64,000 nt of DNA from Paracoccus sp. (in: a-proteobacteria) (GCF_030538755.1 NZ_JAUNTJ010000010.1:47351-111350); one strand, 5' to 3'; shown: positions 1 through 8,609, numbered from the stretch's first letter. A program made the numbers and translations. The notes: generated by a model from the sequence alone, not told the origin.

Positions 1-466
1 AGACGGCATTCCCGACCAGCCAATCATGCACAGCCAGCCGCGACTCCATCAGTGCCAGCAGGGCGTGGCCGCGTTCCAGCAATTCGGCCAAGCGTTCCGG
101 CGTCGCCAGATGAGCCTTTGACGGATAGAAATTCAGTGCCGCTCGAACGGCAATCACGCCTTCATGCTGGTTCTGCTCCCAAAACATCCATGACAGCATC
201 TGCGCGCGGTCAAAGGGATCGGCAGGCACAAAATCGCTGCCCTCCGCCAGCCAGCACAGGATCGCATTCGATTCCGCCAACCGCCGCCCGTCATCCAGTT
301 CCAGCACCGGAGCCTTGCCAAAAGGCAAAGCATCCGCCTTTTTGACCGCTTCCATCTCGACCGAGGAATCCCCAATATCCACAATCTCGGCCCGCTGTCC
401 CAGCAAAGCCAGCAAAAGCCGCACCTTATAGCTGTTTCCAGAAGAAGGCATCGAATACAGCCGCAT
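1..466 (-). CDS. Glutathione S-transferase family protein, C-terminus beyond the window edge
   Basis: The reading frame starts at an ATG on the minus strand at 466 and runs off the left edge, giving 155 visible residues. The N-terminus MRLYSMPSSGNSYKVRLLL and the following LPFGKAPVLELDDGRRLAES, with the SNAILCWLAEG stretch, match the thioredoxin-fold half of the GST superfamily (cis-Pro in KAPVLEL, glutathione-binding ES). The helical C-terminal half is only partly visible. Family members conjugate or reduce electrophiles with glutathione in the cytosol; the substrate cannot be told. It lies downstream of ispH on the same strand, separated by a terminator-like repeat, so it probably has its own transcript. 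Confidence 0.85.
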   Translation of the reverse strand, partial: MRLYSMPSSGNSYKVRLLLALLGQRAEIVDIGDSSVEMEAVKKADALPFGKAPVLELDDGRRLAESNAILCWLAEGSDFVPADPFDRAQMLSWMFWEQNQHEGVIAVRAALNFYPSKAHLATPERLAELLERGHALLALMESRLAVHDWLVGNAV

Positions 467-477
467 GATCCCGCCTC

Positions 478-529
478 GTCTTTCGTTTGAAAATATCCTC
501 TGGGGGTCCGGGGGGCGAAGCGCCCCCGG
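478..529 (-). repeat. Family A dispersed palindromic repeat, likely terminator of ispH
   Basis: Directly after the ispH stop (minus strand) there is a GC hairpin (508-529, arms CCGGGGG/CCCCCGG, loop containing GAAG) followed in the minus direction by a GGATATTTT tail and the conserved end CAAACGAAAGAC. The same 52-bp unit recurs at 36843-36894 with three differences, and in shorter or rearranged form at 13116, 37647 and 48034. The hairpin plus T-rich tail suits a Rho-independent terminator. Confidence 0.7.
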
Positions 530-1486
530 TTACAACGCTTCGCGCAGAACCCGAGGCACCTTGAATTCCACCCGCTCTTGCGCGGTTTCCACGATTTCAA
601 CAGTCAGGTCATAGCGATCACGGAAAGCGTCGATCACCTCGTTCACCAACACTTCGGGCGCGCTGGCCCCGGCGGTCACACCGACCGCACGCGCGCCCGC
701 GATGGCGCGCCAGTCGATGGCATCGGCGCGCATCACCAGTTGTGAATAGGCGCAACCCGCCGCGCGCCCCACCTCGACCAGACGTTTCGAGTTGCTGGAA
801 TTCGGCGCCCCGATCACCAGCAGCGCATCAATCTGCCCGGCAATCGCCTTGACGGCGGCCTGACGGTTGGTGGTGGCATAGCAGATGTCCTCTTTCGCGG
901 GGCCGATGATCCCCGGAAAGCGCGCCTGCAAGGCGGCAACGATTTCGGCGGTGTCATCAACCGAAAGCGTGGTCTGCGTGATATAGGCCAGCCGCGCCGG
1001 ATCGCGCGGCGTGATCGTGGCCACATCAGCCACGGTTTCCACCAGAATAACCTCGCCTTCGGGTAGCTGCCCCATGGTGCCCAGAACTTCGGGGTGGCCC
1101 TCATGGCCGATCATCACCATTTGCAGCCCCTCGGCGTGGTGGCGTTCCGCCTCGACATGCACTTTGGAGACCAGCGGGCAGGTGGCATCGACGAATACCA
1201 TATCGCGCCGCCGTGCCTCGGCCGGAACGGATTTCGGCACCCCATGGGCAGAAAAAATCACCGGACGGTCATCGGGGCATTCGTCCAGATCCTCGACAAA
1301 GACGGCGCCCTTTTCGCGCAGGGAATCGACGACATATTTATTATGCACGATTTCATGCCGGACAAAGACGGGCGCCCCCCATTTTTGCAGCGCCAGTTCA
1401 ACGATCTTGATCGCCCGGTCCACTCCGGCGCAAAATCCGCGCGGCGCGGCCAGATACAGGGTCAGTGGAGGCTTTGCGTGTTCCAT
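530..1486 (-). CDS. ispH: 4-hydroxy-3-methylbut-2-enyl diphosphate reductase
   Basis: 318 residues, the usual length. IspH (LytB) carries out the last step of the MEP isoprenoid pathway, reducing HMBPP to IPP and DMAPP with an iron-sulfur cluster. The three cluster cysteines are visible at C19 ([11 protein letters not shown]), C103 ([10 protein letters not shown]) and C202 ([11 protein letters not shown]). The [16 protein letters not shown] and [11 protein letters not shown] motifs of the family are also present. The start at 1486 gives the canonical short N-terminus before the PRGFCAGV motif. It is divergent from rlmB, and the 285-bp gap holds an inverted pair of family B repeats. Confidence 0.97.
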   Translation of the reverse strand: MEHAKPPLTLYLAAPRGFCAGVDRAIKIVELALQKWGAPVFVRHEIVHNKYVVDSLREKGAVFVEDLDECPDDRPVIFSAHGVPKSVPAEARRRDMVFVDATCPLVSKVHVEAERHHAEGLQMVMIGHEGHPEVLGTMGQLPEGEVILVETVADVATITPRDPARLAYITQTTLSVDDTAEIVAALQARFPGIIGPAKEDICYATTNRQAAVKAIAGQIDALLVIGAPNSSNSKRLVEVGRAAGCAYSQLVMRADAIDWRAIAGARAVGVTAGASAPEVLVNEVIDAFRDRYDLTVEIVETAQERVEFKVPRVLREAL

Positions 1487-1550
1487 GGCCGTGGCCTAGC
1501 GTGAAGCGGCCCGACAGTCCAGCGCAACACCGGGGGCGTCGGGCCAAGTG

Positions 1551-1582
1551 CCCCAAGGTGCGTATTTAGGCAAACAGGAAGC
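1551..1582 (+). repeat. Family B dispersed repeat, copy B1
   Basis: A 32-bp unit with core GCGTATTTAGGCAAACAGGA. It is one base off the majority form seen at 53629, 54714 (inverted) and 60464. It lies 65 bp upstream of the ispH start and is inverted relative to copy B2 at 1638-1670, so the two can pair as the arms of one large stem-loop in the ispH/rlmB divergent region. Confidence 0.75.
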
Positions 1583-1637
1583 CGGGGCGTCGCCTGCTAT
1601 GGGCTGGCGTGGCTGGCCGCAGGGCAGGGTTTGGGCT

Positions 1638-1670
1638 GCTTCCTGTTTGTTCAAATACGCATCTTGGGGG
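1638..1670 (-). repeat. Family B dispersed repeat, copy B2 (inverted partner of B1)
   Basis: Read on the minus strand this is AAGATGCGTATTTGAACAAA followed by CAGGAAGC, matching the family B consensus with a GG to AA change in the middle. About 55 bp separate it from B1. It lies about 100 bp upstream of the rlmB start. Confidence 0.75.
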
Positions 1671-1770
1671 GCTGTCTGTGACGTCGGCGCGGGCTTTGGG
1701 ATTGCGCGTTGCCCTTGCCATCACCTGCCGATCCGCCGCACAACAGCCGGGCAGAAGGAAAGGAAAGCCG

Positions 1771-2574
1771 ATGGCTGACAACAGGGGTGGCGCGCGTAAG
1801 CCTGCATGGGTGATCGACAAGGAACGCGCGCGGCGCGCGGCGGCGGCTGAGACGATCTGGCTGTTCGGGCTTCATGCGGTGCGCGATGCGCTGGCCAATC
1901 CGGCGCGGGACAAGCTGCGGCTGGTGTTGACACGCAACGCCGCAGACCGGCTGGGCGATACCGGCGGCATTGAACCCGAGATCGTCGATCCGCGTGTTTT
2001 CACCAAGACCGTGCCGATTGCCGATGAAAGTGTGCATCAGGGCGCTGCGATCGAGGTCAAACCGCTGCGTTGGGGCAGCATTTCCGAAGTGGCGCTGCGT
2101 AATGTTCCCGGCGCGCCCCGGCCGCTGATCGTGGCGCTGGACCGGGTCAGCGATCCGCATAATGTCGGTGCCATTCTGCGCAGTGCCGAAGTCTTTGGCG
2201 CCCGCGCTGTTATCGCGCCGGCCCGCCATTCCGCGCCCGAAACCGGGGCCTTGGCCAAGACGGCATCGGGCGCGTTGGAACGACAGCCTTATCTGCGCGT
2301 GCCCAATCTGGCCGATGCGCTGATTTCGCTGCGCGAGATGGGGTTTATTCTGATCGGCCTTGATGGCACCGGGGCTGCAACCTTGCCGCAGGTGCTGGCC
2401 GATCTGCCGGGGCGGGCGATCTGTCTGGTTCTGGGGTCCGAGGGGCCGGGGATGCGGGCGCGCACGCTGTCGCTGTGCGATCATGTGGTGCGCATCCCCT
2501 TTGCTGCCGATTTCGGGTCGCTGAACGTGTCGAATGCGGCGGCGATTTCGCTCTATGCTGCGACGCAAGACTGA
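1771..2574 (+). CDS. rlmB: 23S rRNA (guanosine-2'-O-)-methyltransferase RlmB / TrmH family group 3
   Basis: 267 residues from the ATG at 1771, which has a good ribosome binding site (AAGGAAAGG, about 5 nt upstream). The open frame extends upstream to 1609, but that part overlaps the B2 repeat and has no family similarity. The N-terminal part, ETIWLFGLHAVRDALANP, is the substrate-binding SpoU_sub_bind-type domain. The C-terminal SPOUT domain has the three motifs: VALDRVSDPHNVGAILRSAE, LVLGSEGPGM and IPFAADFGSLNVSNAAAIS. The family methylates the 2'-O of G2251 in 23S rRNA using SAM. A TrmH-like tRNA target cannot be excluded from sequence alone. Confidence 0.92.
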   Translation: MADNRGGARKPAWVIDKERARRAAAAETIWLFGLHAVRDALANPARDKLRLVLTRNAADRLGDTGGIEPEIVDPRVFTKTVPIADESVHQGAAIEVKPLRWGSISEVALRNVPGAPRPLIVALDRVSDPHNVGAILRSAEVFGARAVIAPARHSAPETGALAKTASGALERQPYLRVPNLADALISLREMGFILIGLDGTGAATLPQVLADLPGRAICLVLGSEGPGMRARTLSLCDHVVRIPFAADFGSLNVSNAAAISLYAATQD

Positions 2575-2698
2575 GGTGCAAGACTGAGGCAGGCGGGACA
2601 CGCTCTTTCACTATTGCGCGAAACCATGCAGCCATGCGTTGAGAATCTGCCTGGCTGCTGCCAGATAGATGTCCACCCCAGCCAGCCAAGCCGCAGCC

Positions 2699-3133
2699 AT
2701 GCCCCGACCGATTTCCCGACCCGCCCTTGCCTTTGCCTTTTCCGCCGTGACCACCTGCCTTGCCGGTGCTGCCGCCGCGCAGGATTGGGCGTTAGAGGGG
2801 TATGATCCGGTCGGGTTTCAGGATCAGGGCCGGGCGGTGCCGGGGCGGGCCGATATTCACACCATGTGGAAGGGCAACCTGTGGCTGTTCGCCAACGATC
2901 AGCACCGGCTGGCCTTTGAATCGAACCCGCGCGCCTATGTGCCGGGCTTTGACGGGCTGTGCCCCGTCGCCCTGTCCGACGGGCGCGAGGAAAAGGGCGA
3001 TCCGCGCTTTTTCGTCGTTATCGGGGATCGGCTGTATCTGACCCGCTCTGATTCGGCCCGGCATACGCTGATGAGCACGCCGCGCGATGTGCTGAACGAT
3101 GCCCGCCGCCATTTCGCGGCCACGGGGCACTAG
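2699..3133 (+). CDS. Secreted YHS domain-containing protein
   Basis: 144 residues from the ATG at 2699; an in-frame ATG at 2669 would add ten residues. I prefer 2699 because it starts a typical signal peptide (MPRPISRPALAFAFSAV, then TTCLAGAAAAQ with an AAA-Q cleavage site). Neither start has a clear ribosome binding site. The mature part matches the periplasmic YHS family: GYDPVGFQDQGRAVPG, then MWKGNLWLFANDQHRLAFE, then NPRAYVPGFDGLCPVAL. The family's function is not established; members are often suggested to handle metals or cofactors. It stands alone between rlmB and a CoA-binding protein. Confidence 0.75.
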   Translation: MPRPISRPALAFAFSAVTTCLAGAAAAQDWALEGYDPVGFQDQGRAVPGRADIHTMWKGNLWLFANDQHRLAFESNPRAYVPGFDGLCPVALSDGREEKGDPRFFVVIGDRLYLTRSDSARHTLMSTPRDVLNDARRHFAATGH

Positions 3134-3274
3134 GTTCAGGCCCGGTCCCTGCCACGACAGAAATTCACGTTTTCGCGACGGCTCTGGAACTTTGTCCGTC
3201 GGATAACCATTTCCTTGACTGAACATGACCCCGGAACGGTCGTGTTCGGATCACTGTCCCTCGTTCCGCGACTT

Positions 3275-3304
3275 GCGCCCGGCCTTATGGACCGGGCGCT
3301 TTTT
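3275..3304 (+). terminator. Rho-independent terminator, possibly of a small RNA
   Basis: Perfect 8-bp stem GCGCCCGG (3275-3282) / CCGGGCGC (3292-3299) with a 9-nt loop, followed by TTTTTCTAT. It lies 37 bp before the next start codon and 141 bp after the previous stop. It is therefore either a late terminator of the YHS gene, an attenuator for the CoA-binding gene, or the end of a short untranslated transcript. Confidence 0.75.
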
Positions 3305-3341
3305 CTATGTCAGATTGGCCGGACTTTGGGACGAGGTGACG

Positions 3342-3797
3342 ATGACAGGTGCAATCCTTTTGCATCCGCAAGATACATCCGACGAAGATGCCATGATCGC
3401 GCAGATCGCGCGGCAGGTAAAAGTTGTCGCCGTTGTCGGGCTTTCGCCCAATACAGACCGCCCGTCGTGGGGCGTGGCGCGTTACCTGCAATCGCAGGGC
3501 ATCCGGGTCATTCCGGTGAATCCGGGCCATGCGGGCGGCACGATCCTGAATGAAACCGTTTATACCGATCTGGCCGCGATTCCGGCGGATGCCGGTGTGC
3601 AGATGGTGGATGTTTTCCGCCGCTCGGATGCGGTGGCGGGCATCGTCGAACAGGCGATGGCCCATCTGCCCGATCTGAGTGTGATCTGGACCCAGATCGG
3701 TGTGCGTGACGATGCGGCGGCACAGCGCGCCCGTGACGCCGGGCTGACCGTCATTCAGGACCGCTGCCCCAAGATCGAGTTTCCGCGCCATCTTTAA
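3342..3797 (+). CDS. CoA-binding domain protein (YccU-like)
   Basis: 151 residues from the ATG at 3342, preceded by GACGAGG at a good distance; the open frame reaches further upstream but runs through the terminator hairpin. The Rossmann-type CoA_binding_2 domain spans nearly the whole protein: VVAVVGLSPNTDRPSWGVAR, then QSQGIRVIPVNPGHAG, then IWTQIGVRDDAAAQRARDAG. The family resembles the alpha subunit of succinyl-CoA synthetase without the catalytic His domain. It binds nucleotide-type ligands, but its role is unknown. It is convergent with the OmpA-family gene, with a shared hairpin between them. Confidence 0.85.
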   Translation: MTGAILLHPQDTSDEDAMIAQIARQVKVVAVVGLSPNTDRPSWGVARYLQSQGIRVIPVNPGHAGGTILNETVYTDLAAIPADAGVQMVDVFRRSDAVAGIVEQAMAHLPDLSVIWTQIGVRDDAAAQRARDAGLTVIQDRCPKIEFPRHL

Positions 3798-3837
3798 GGG
3801 GGAGGCCCTGCGGGGCCGGGAGGGATGGCGCGACACG

Positions 3838-3864
3838 AAGGGCCAGAGGCGATCTCTGGCCCTT
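3838..3864. terminator. Bidirectional hairpin between convergent genes
   Basis: Perfect 11-bp inverted repeat AAGGGCCAGAG (3838-3848) / CTCTGGCCCTT (3854-3864) with a 5-nt loop. It sits between the stop of the CoA-binding gene (plus) and the stop of the OmpA-family gene (minus). The CTT/AAG ends give short T-runs in both directions. Confidence 0.7.
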
Positions 3865-3888
3865 CACCATTTCAGGCGCTGCGCCGGA

Positions 3889-6045
3889 TCAGTTCGACGC
3901 GGTTTGCAGCAGGTCGGTGATCCGGCGGACCGAGGCGCGGCGGTTTTCGCGGATGTCGCCCTCGGCGCGGATTTTCAGGAACCGTTCGCCATAACCCTGC
4001 ACCACCATGTTTTCCGGCGGCACCTGGAAATATTCGGTCAGCGCAAGGGCCACCGATTCCGCCCGGCGGTCAGACAGGGCAAGGTTCATCGCCTCGGCCC
4101 CTACGGTGTCGGTGTGGCCTTCGATCATAAAGATCTCGCGCGGGTTGGCGCGCACGGCGTCCGAGATGACCTTGCCCAGCGTCGCCAGTTGCCGTGCCTG
4201 ATCGGGCTTGATCGCGGCCGATCCGGTGTCAAAGGTGATCGCGGCGACATCGACCGGGGCGACCAGCGCCCGCACCTCGGGGATGTTGCGGATCTGGCCA
4301 AGGGTAAAGCGGCGGTTCGCCTGCGTTTCAGCGGCCAGTGCGGCGCGAAGCTGTTCTTCGCTGTTCGGATTGGTGACGGCCACCGGGCGCGCGGGCGGCG
4401 GCAGCGACGAAACGTCCACCGGCGTCACATCGGCGGTGTCGTCGATCAGTTGCGTGCGGGTGCCATCCGCCGAAATCAGCGTGCGGCGCAGCACGCGCAG
4501 GTTGGCGTCGCGGATGGTGACGACGCGGCTGCCATCTTCGCGGGTGACGATGGTGCGCGACGATCCGTCATCGAAGTTTTCGGTGGTGACGGTGCTGCCG
4601 GGCTGGCGCAGCAGGGCCACTTCGTCCTTGATGACCTCTTGGCTGCCATCGGGGCGGGTGACGACCACGCGGTCATCCGTGGACAGGGCGACCTGACGGT
4701 TGTTGTTCAGCATGGTGCCCACGGCCACGGCACCCGCGCCAAGGATCAGCGCGCGGGCCAGATCGGACGAGCTACTGCGCGCCTGCTGGCCGCCCTCGGC
4801 CGGGGCGGTCTGCACCGCCTGACCGGCCTGCGCCAAGGCGTCGCGCAGGCTGGATTCGAAATCCTCGCCCGACGAACGGGTGTTATCCTCGGTCACGCGC
4901 TGTTCCACGGCGGGGGCGTCTGCCACGGCGTCGTCATTCAGCGCGGCGGCGGCAGGGGCGGCGGTTTCGGACGCGGCCTCGGTCGCGGCGGCGGTTTCGG
5001 GGGTGTCTTCCTCGGGGGCGCGGAGTTGCAGCGTTCCGTTGTCGGCCACGCGGTAAACCTGACGCGCGGCGGGGGCCATTACCAGCCGGCCCTGATCGTC
5101 GGTTTCAACGGTCACGCCGCCGGGCGTCATCAGCGCCACGCCATCGCCACAAGGCTGCGCCGCGCCGGTTTCGCAGGTCAGATCGCTGCCGGTCAGCCCG
5201 CTGGCGACCTCGGCCCGCAGGATTTCGGCCAGACGCGGCATCCGCTGTTGCCGGGTCTGCGAGGTTTCGCTGCCGGACAGCGCCAGAACGGCATCGGCGG
5301 CGGGGGGCGTTACCTCGACCTCGGCCGTGGCTTCTTCGCCGGTCAGCGCGGCGGCAAGGCCCGCTGCGGCGGCTGCGGTGGCCTCGGCTGCGTTGCCGGC
5401 GACATCGGTGACGGAATCGGCCACACCGGCGGCCGTATCGCGCGCGGCATCGGCGGCCTGTTCGACGACCTGACCGACGCTGGTGGTTTCCGGTTCAGGT
5501 TCGGGCGCGGGTTCCTGTTGCGCCGTTTCAAGGGCGGCGGCCAGTTCCGATTCCGACGGCGACGCGGGCTCATCGGCGGCGGCCTGAACCTCGTCGGCGG
5601 CGATGGCGGCCTCGTCTGCGGCTTGCTCGGCATCCTGCGCGGCCTGAGCTTCGGCCTCGATCGCGGCGGCTTCGGCCTGTGCGGCACCGCTGGCGGGCAC
5701 GACAGTGCCATCGCTGCCCATCATGTTGATCTGGTGATCGCGCGGAGCCAGCACGATGCTGCCGTTATCCGCAACCTGCACCGTCACCCCCTGGGGCGTG
5801 ACCAGCGCGTCGGCATCATCGCAGGGGCGTTCGGTGCCGCTGGCGCATTGCAGATCGGCCACCGTCAGCCCGTTGGCCAGTTCCTGCCCCAGCACGCCAG
5901 CCAGTTCGGGCATCCGTTCGGCGCGCACCGGGCCTTGTTCGGCGGCAACATCGTCAGCGATACGCAGTTCTGCCATGCCGGCCTGTGGCACGATCATGGC
6001 AAGTATGGCGGCAATGGCGGTCGAATTCTGAATGATGTGGCGCAT
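3889..6045 (-). CDS. Large OmpA-family outer membrane/peptidoglycan-binding protein with duplicated N-terminal module
   Basis: 718 residues from the ATG at 6045 (AAGGA ribosome binding site). A signal peptide is visible (MRHIIQNSTAIAAILAMIVP, then QAGMAE). The C-terminal 130 residues form an OmpA domain: TFDTGSAAIKP, MIEGHTDTVGAEAMNLALSD, RRAESVALALTEYF, and the RENRRASVRR end. This is the fold that binds diaminopimelate in peptidoglycan. The N-terminal half holds two related modules of about 65 residues (RMPELAGVLGQELANGLT...CDDADALVTPQGVTVQ and RMPRLAEILRAEVASGLT...CGDGVALMTPGGVTVE). They are joined by a low-complexity Ala/Glu/Pro-rich linker. A hydrophobic segment, LARALILGAGAVAVG, lies near the middle. 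It probably anchors the envelope; the beta-barrel of classical OmpA is absent. Confidence 0.85.
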   Translation of the reverse strand: MRHIIQNSTAIAAILAMIVPQAGMAELRIADDVAAEQGPVRAERMPELAGVLGQELANGLTVADLQCASGTERPCDDADALVTPQGVTVQVADNGSIVLAPRDHQINMMGSDGTVVPASGAAQAEAAAIEAEAQAAQDAEQAADEAAIAADEVQAAADEPASPSESELAAALETAQQEPAPEPEPETTSVGQVVEQAADAARDTAAGVADSVTDVAGNAAEATAAAAAGLAAALTGEEATAEVEVTPPAADAVLALSGSETSQTRQQRMPRLAEILRAEVASGLTGSDLTCETGAAQPCGDGVALMTPGGVTVETDDQGRLVMAPAARQVYRVADNGTLQLRAPEEDTPETAAATEAASETAAPAAAALNDDAVADAPAVEQRVTEDNTRSSGEDFESSLRDALAQAGQAVQTAPAEGGQQARSSSSDLARALILGAGAVAVGTMLNNNRQVALSTDDRVVVTRPDGSQEVIKDEVALLRQPGSTVTTENFDDGSSRTIVTREDGSRVVTIRDANLRVLRRTLISADGTRTQLIDDTADVTPVDVSSLPPPARPVAVTNPNSEEQLRAALAAETQANRRFTLGQIRNIPEVRALVAPVDVAAITFDTGSAAIKPDQARQLATLGKVISDAVRANPREIFMIEGHTDTVGAEAMNLALSDRRAESVALALTEYFQVPPENMVVQGYGERFLKIRAEGDIRENRRASVRRITDLLQTASN

Positions 6046-6147
6046 GAACGGTCCTTTTCGCTGGCTGCAACGGTCGTCTGACCACAGCATAACCGCCCCC
6101 CGCACCAAGGGTTCCCCAAAAGCGCGTGATAACCGCGTGATGAGCGA

Positions 6148-7251
6148 TCACACCTCGGGCAGGTTGCCGGTCATGGTCAGCAGGCGGTCGGCCATCGACA
6201 GCAATTCATCGGCATCAATGGTAAAGCCGCCCTCGGCGGTGCGTCCGACGACAAAGCCATAGGCGATGTCCATCAGCCGCGTCCATTCGTGATGCGGGTT
6301 GTAAAAGCGGTCAGGCGGTTGCAGCACCAGAACGGCACCGCCCGGACGAATGCCATACTGCGCATGGCACATCTGGCTGCCCTCGACCGAGATAATCAGC
6401 GAGGCATCCAGCAACTGCCGGATGAATTCCCCGGTGTCGTCCTCGGGGGTCAGAATAGTGATGCCCGCCTGTTCCAGTACGGGTTCCAGTTCGGGCCAGT
6501 TCACGATGTCGCGGTTCGCACCGCTGCCGCCACGGCGGATGAACACGATGCGGCCCGGCTGAACCGGGGCGATCTTGCCGCGCATCCGGTCGCGCAGCCG
6601 GGTAAAACGCTCGGCTTTGGACAGGTTAAAGCCCAGTTCGCGCACCAGTGTCAGCGAGGGGGTGGAAAAGGCCGCAACCTCGTGCCAGTCGTGATCGAAA
6701 AGCTGTTCATAGGCCGCTGCGTCCTTCCACACCGGGCGGGGCAGGGACAGCAGGCCGGGGTGGTCGCGGTAATGTTCGAACACCGTGGTGTCATCTGCGA
6801 CCCAGTGGCCGAAAAACTTCAGCCCCTGGGCCGAGTTGGCCAGCACCACCGGGCTGTCAATCGGTTCCGCATTGCGGATCTGGCTGAAACCGGGGCGCTG
6901 CGGGCTGATGGCATAGTGGCCATGCTGCGAAAACACCATGCCGCCTGCGACCGTGGCTGGTCCCAGCTCGAACACGTCTGCCGGCACCTCAAGAAAGGCG
7001 GTGGCGGTCAGCTTCATCACCTCGCTGTGCAACTCGCGGCCAAAGCCGCAGGCGGTGACGCGGCTTAGCTGATCGGGGTCGAACACTGCCGTGCGGCACG
7101 GGACCATCTGGCCGTTCGGTTTGGGCTGCGGCGCGGGCAGGCCGTGATACTGGCCCCGCGGAAAGTTCAGCCGATAGGCCAGGCTGTTACCTATCCGTTC
7201 CGCATGCTGTTTCAGGAAAAGCGCCGAGGCCGAGAGAGCAGAGGAAGCCAT
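6148..7251 (-). CDS. Glycosyltransferase family 61 / DUF563-like protein
   Basis: 367 residues from the ATG at 7251 (MASSALSASALFLKQHAERI); the open frame extends further upstream but crosses the fpr terminator hairpin. The C-terminal half carries the DUF563/GT61 pattern: GRIVFIRRGGSGANRDIVNW, then PEDDTGEFIRQLLDASLIIS, then VEGSQMCHAQYGIRPGGAVL. Family members transfer sugars onto glycans, often in capsule or LPS gene sets, but no other glycan genes are adjacent. No signal peptide is evident; the substrate is unknown. Confidence 0.7.
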   Translation of the reverse strand: MASSALSASALFLKQHAERIGNSLAYRLNFPRGQYHGLPAPQPKPNGQMVPCRTAVFDPDQLSRVTACGFGRELHSEVMKLTATAFLEVPADVFELGPATVAGGMVFSQHGHYAISPQRPGFSQIRNAEPIDSPVVLANSAQGLKFFGHWVADDTTVFEHYRDHPGLLSLPRPVWKDAAAYEQLFDHDWHEVAAFSTPSLTLVRELGFNLSKAERFTRLRDRMRGKIAPVQPGRIVFIRRGGSGANRDIVNWPELEPVLEQAGITILTPEDDTGEFIRQLLDASLIISVEGSQMCHAQYGIRPGGAVLVLQPPDRFYNPHHEWTRLMDIAYGFVVGRTAEGGFTIDADELLSMADRLLTMTGNLPEV

Positions 7252-7285
7252 GAAAACCCAGAACGTCTGATTGCAAGAAACACAA

Positions 7286-7307
7286 GGCGGGTTCGCATGA
7301 ACCCGCC
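7286..7307 (-). terminator. Intrinsic terminator of the fpr/cys operon
   Basis: Perfect 9-bp stem GGCGGGTTC / GAACCCGCC with a 4-nt loop. In the minus direction it is followed by TTGTGTTTCTT. It lies 45 bp after the fpr stop. Confidence 0.8.
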
Positions 7308-7351
7308 CTGCTGTCAACGCAAGCGAATTGGGTGCCGGATCGGCGGCGGTG

Positions 7352-8188
7352 TCAGATGCCGTCGCCGACGAAGGCTTTTTCGACCACGAATTCCTTGGGG
7401 TCGCTGTTGGCGCCTTCGCGCAGGCCAAAGCCCTCTAGCACGGCCTTGACATCGACGTTGAAGGCAAGGCTGCCGCAGATCATGGCGCGGTCGGTTTCGG
7501 GCGACATCGGCGGCAGGTTCAGGTCGGTGAACACCTTGCCCGAGGTCATGTTGTCGGTGATCCGGCCCATCAGCGGCGATTCTTCGCGCGTGGTGGTGGG
7601 GTAATACAGCAGGCGGTTAGCGAAATCTTCGCCATAAAGTTCGCCCAGCAGCGGATCGTGACGCAGATTTTCCACCAGTTCGCGGCCGTATTCCAGTTCA
7701 TCCGTGGTGCGGCAGGTGTGCATCATCACGACCTGTTCATAGCGTTCATAGGTTTCGGGGTCGCGCATCAGGCTGGCGAAGGGCGCAATGCCGGTGCCGG
7801 TGGCCAGAAACCACATCCGCTTGCCCGGCAACAGCGCGTCCAGCACCAGCGTGCCGACAGGCTTGGGGCGCAGGATGATCTGATCGCCCGGCTGGATATG
7901 TTGCAGCCGCGATGTCAGCGGGCCGTCCGGCACCTTGATCGAATAGAACTCCAGCTCGTCATCCCAGTTGGGCGAGGCGATGGAATAGGCGCGCAGCAGC
8001 GGTTTGTCGTTATCGCCCAGCAGGCCGATCATCACAAACTCGCCCGAGCGAAAGCGCAGGCTGGCGGGGCGCGTCACGCGAAAGGAAAACAGCCGGTCGG
8101 TCCAGTGTCTGACAGAGGTGACGGTCTGCGCGTCGGGCAGGGTTTTCTTGGGGGCAGCGGTTTCGGCCACGGGAAGATCCAGTGTCAT
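7352..8188 (-). CDS. fpr: Ferredoxin/flavodoxin--NADP+ reductase
   Basis: 278 residues from the ATG at 8188, with AGGA upstream. It is an FAD enzyme moving electrons between NADPH and ferredoxin or flavodoxin. FAD-binding RAYSIASPNWDDELEFY and NADP-binding LATGTGIAPFASLMRDPETY are visible. The C-terminal EFVVEKAFVGDGI is typical of the bacterial subclass I FPR, as in Rhodobacter, rather than the plant type ending in Tyr. It is the last gene of the sulfite-reduction operon, where it could supply electrons to CysI, which has no flavoprotein partner here. Confidence 0.93.
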   Translation of the reverse strand: MTLDLPVAETAAPKKTLPDAQTVTSVRHWTDRLFSFRVTRPASLRFRSGEFVMIGLLGDNDKPLLRAYSIASPNWDDELEFYSIKVPDGPLTSRLQHIQPGDQIILRPKPVGTLVLDALLPGKRMWFLATGTGIAPFASLMRDPETYERYEQVVMMHTCRTTDELEYGRELVENLRHDPLLGELYGEDFANRLLYYPTTTREESPLMGRITDNMTSGKVFTDLNLPPMSPETDRAMICGSLAFNVDVKAVLEGFGLREGANSDPKEFVVEKAFVGDGI

Positions 8189-8240
8189 CTGTGAATTCCT
8201 GAATGTGTCTATGCCAAGCGGGGCGGCAGGGGAACCCCGC

Positions 8241-8609
8241 TCAGCCCGCCAGTTTGGCGCGGTGATCGAAGTCTTGCCAGTCGGCGCGGGCCAGCCATTG
8301 GTCCTGCGGCTGGCGGGCGGCCAGTTCGGCGGTGATTTCCACCTCGTCAAAGCCGACGCGGCGGGCCATGGCATATTGATCGGCGATCAGCTTGCCGGTG
8401 GCGCGCAGGCGTCCGGTAAAGCCCAGTTCCCGCAGACGGCGCGCCAGCGTAAAGCCGCGCCCGTCGCCCATGGCGGGAAAGTCCAGCGCGATCAGGCCGT
8501 GGTGGATGTGATCGACCAGTTCCGCCGGCAGCGTGTCGGATGTCAGGGTCACATCGGGGGTGGCGTCAACGGGGTGAAAGCCATCGTCGCGAACCAGAAT
8601 ATTGCTCAT
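8241..8609 (-). CDS. DUF934 domain-containing protein of the sulfite reduction operon
   Basis: 122 residues. The middle (DFPAMGDGRGFTLARRLREL, then GFTGRLRATGKLIADQYAMA, then RRVGFDEVEI) is the DUF934 signature. The ATG overlaps the stop of cysH (ATGA), which implies translational coupling. DUF934 genes are repeatedly found next to cysI and cysH in proteobacteria, and a role in electron delivery or assembly for sulfite reductase has been suggested but is not proven. No cysteine or metal-binding motif is seen. Confidence 0.85.
   Translation of the reverse strand: MSNILVRDDGFHPVDATPDVTLTSDTLPAELVDHIHHGLIALDFPAMGDGRGFTLARRLRELGFTGRLRATGKLIADQYAMARRVGFDEVEITAELAARQPQDQWLARADWQDFDHRAKLAG

Noticed and set aside
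1609-1770. Longer N-terminus for rlmB from 1609
   Set aside because: The extra residues are translated from the family B repeat region, and the ATG at 1771 has a strong ribosome binding site.
3904-6081. 725-codon open frame antisense to the OmpA-family gene
   Set aside because: It is a Gly/Arg-rich shadow created by high third-position GC, with no recognisable domain. The same holds for the 701-, 671- and 909-codon antisense frames opposite nuoG, nuoL and pyc.
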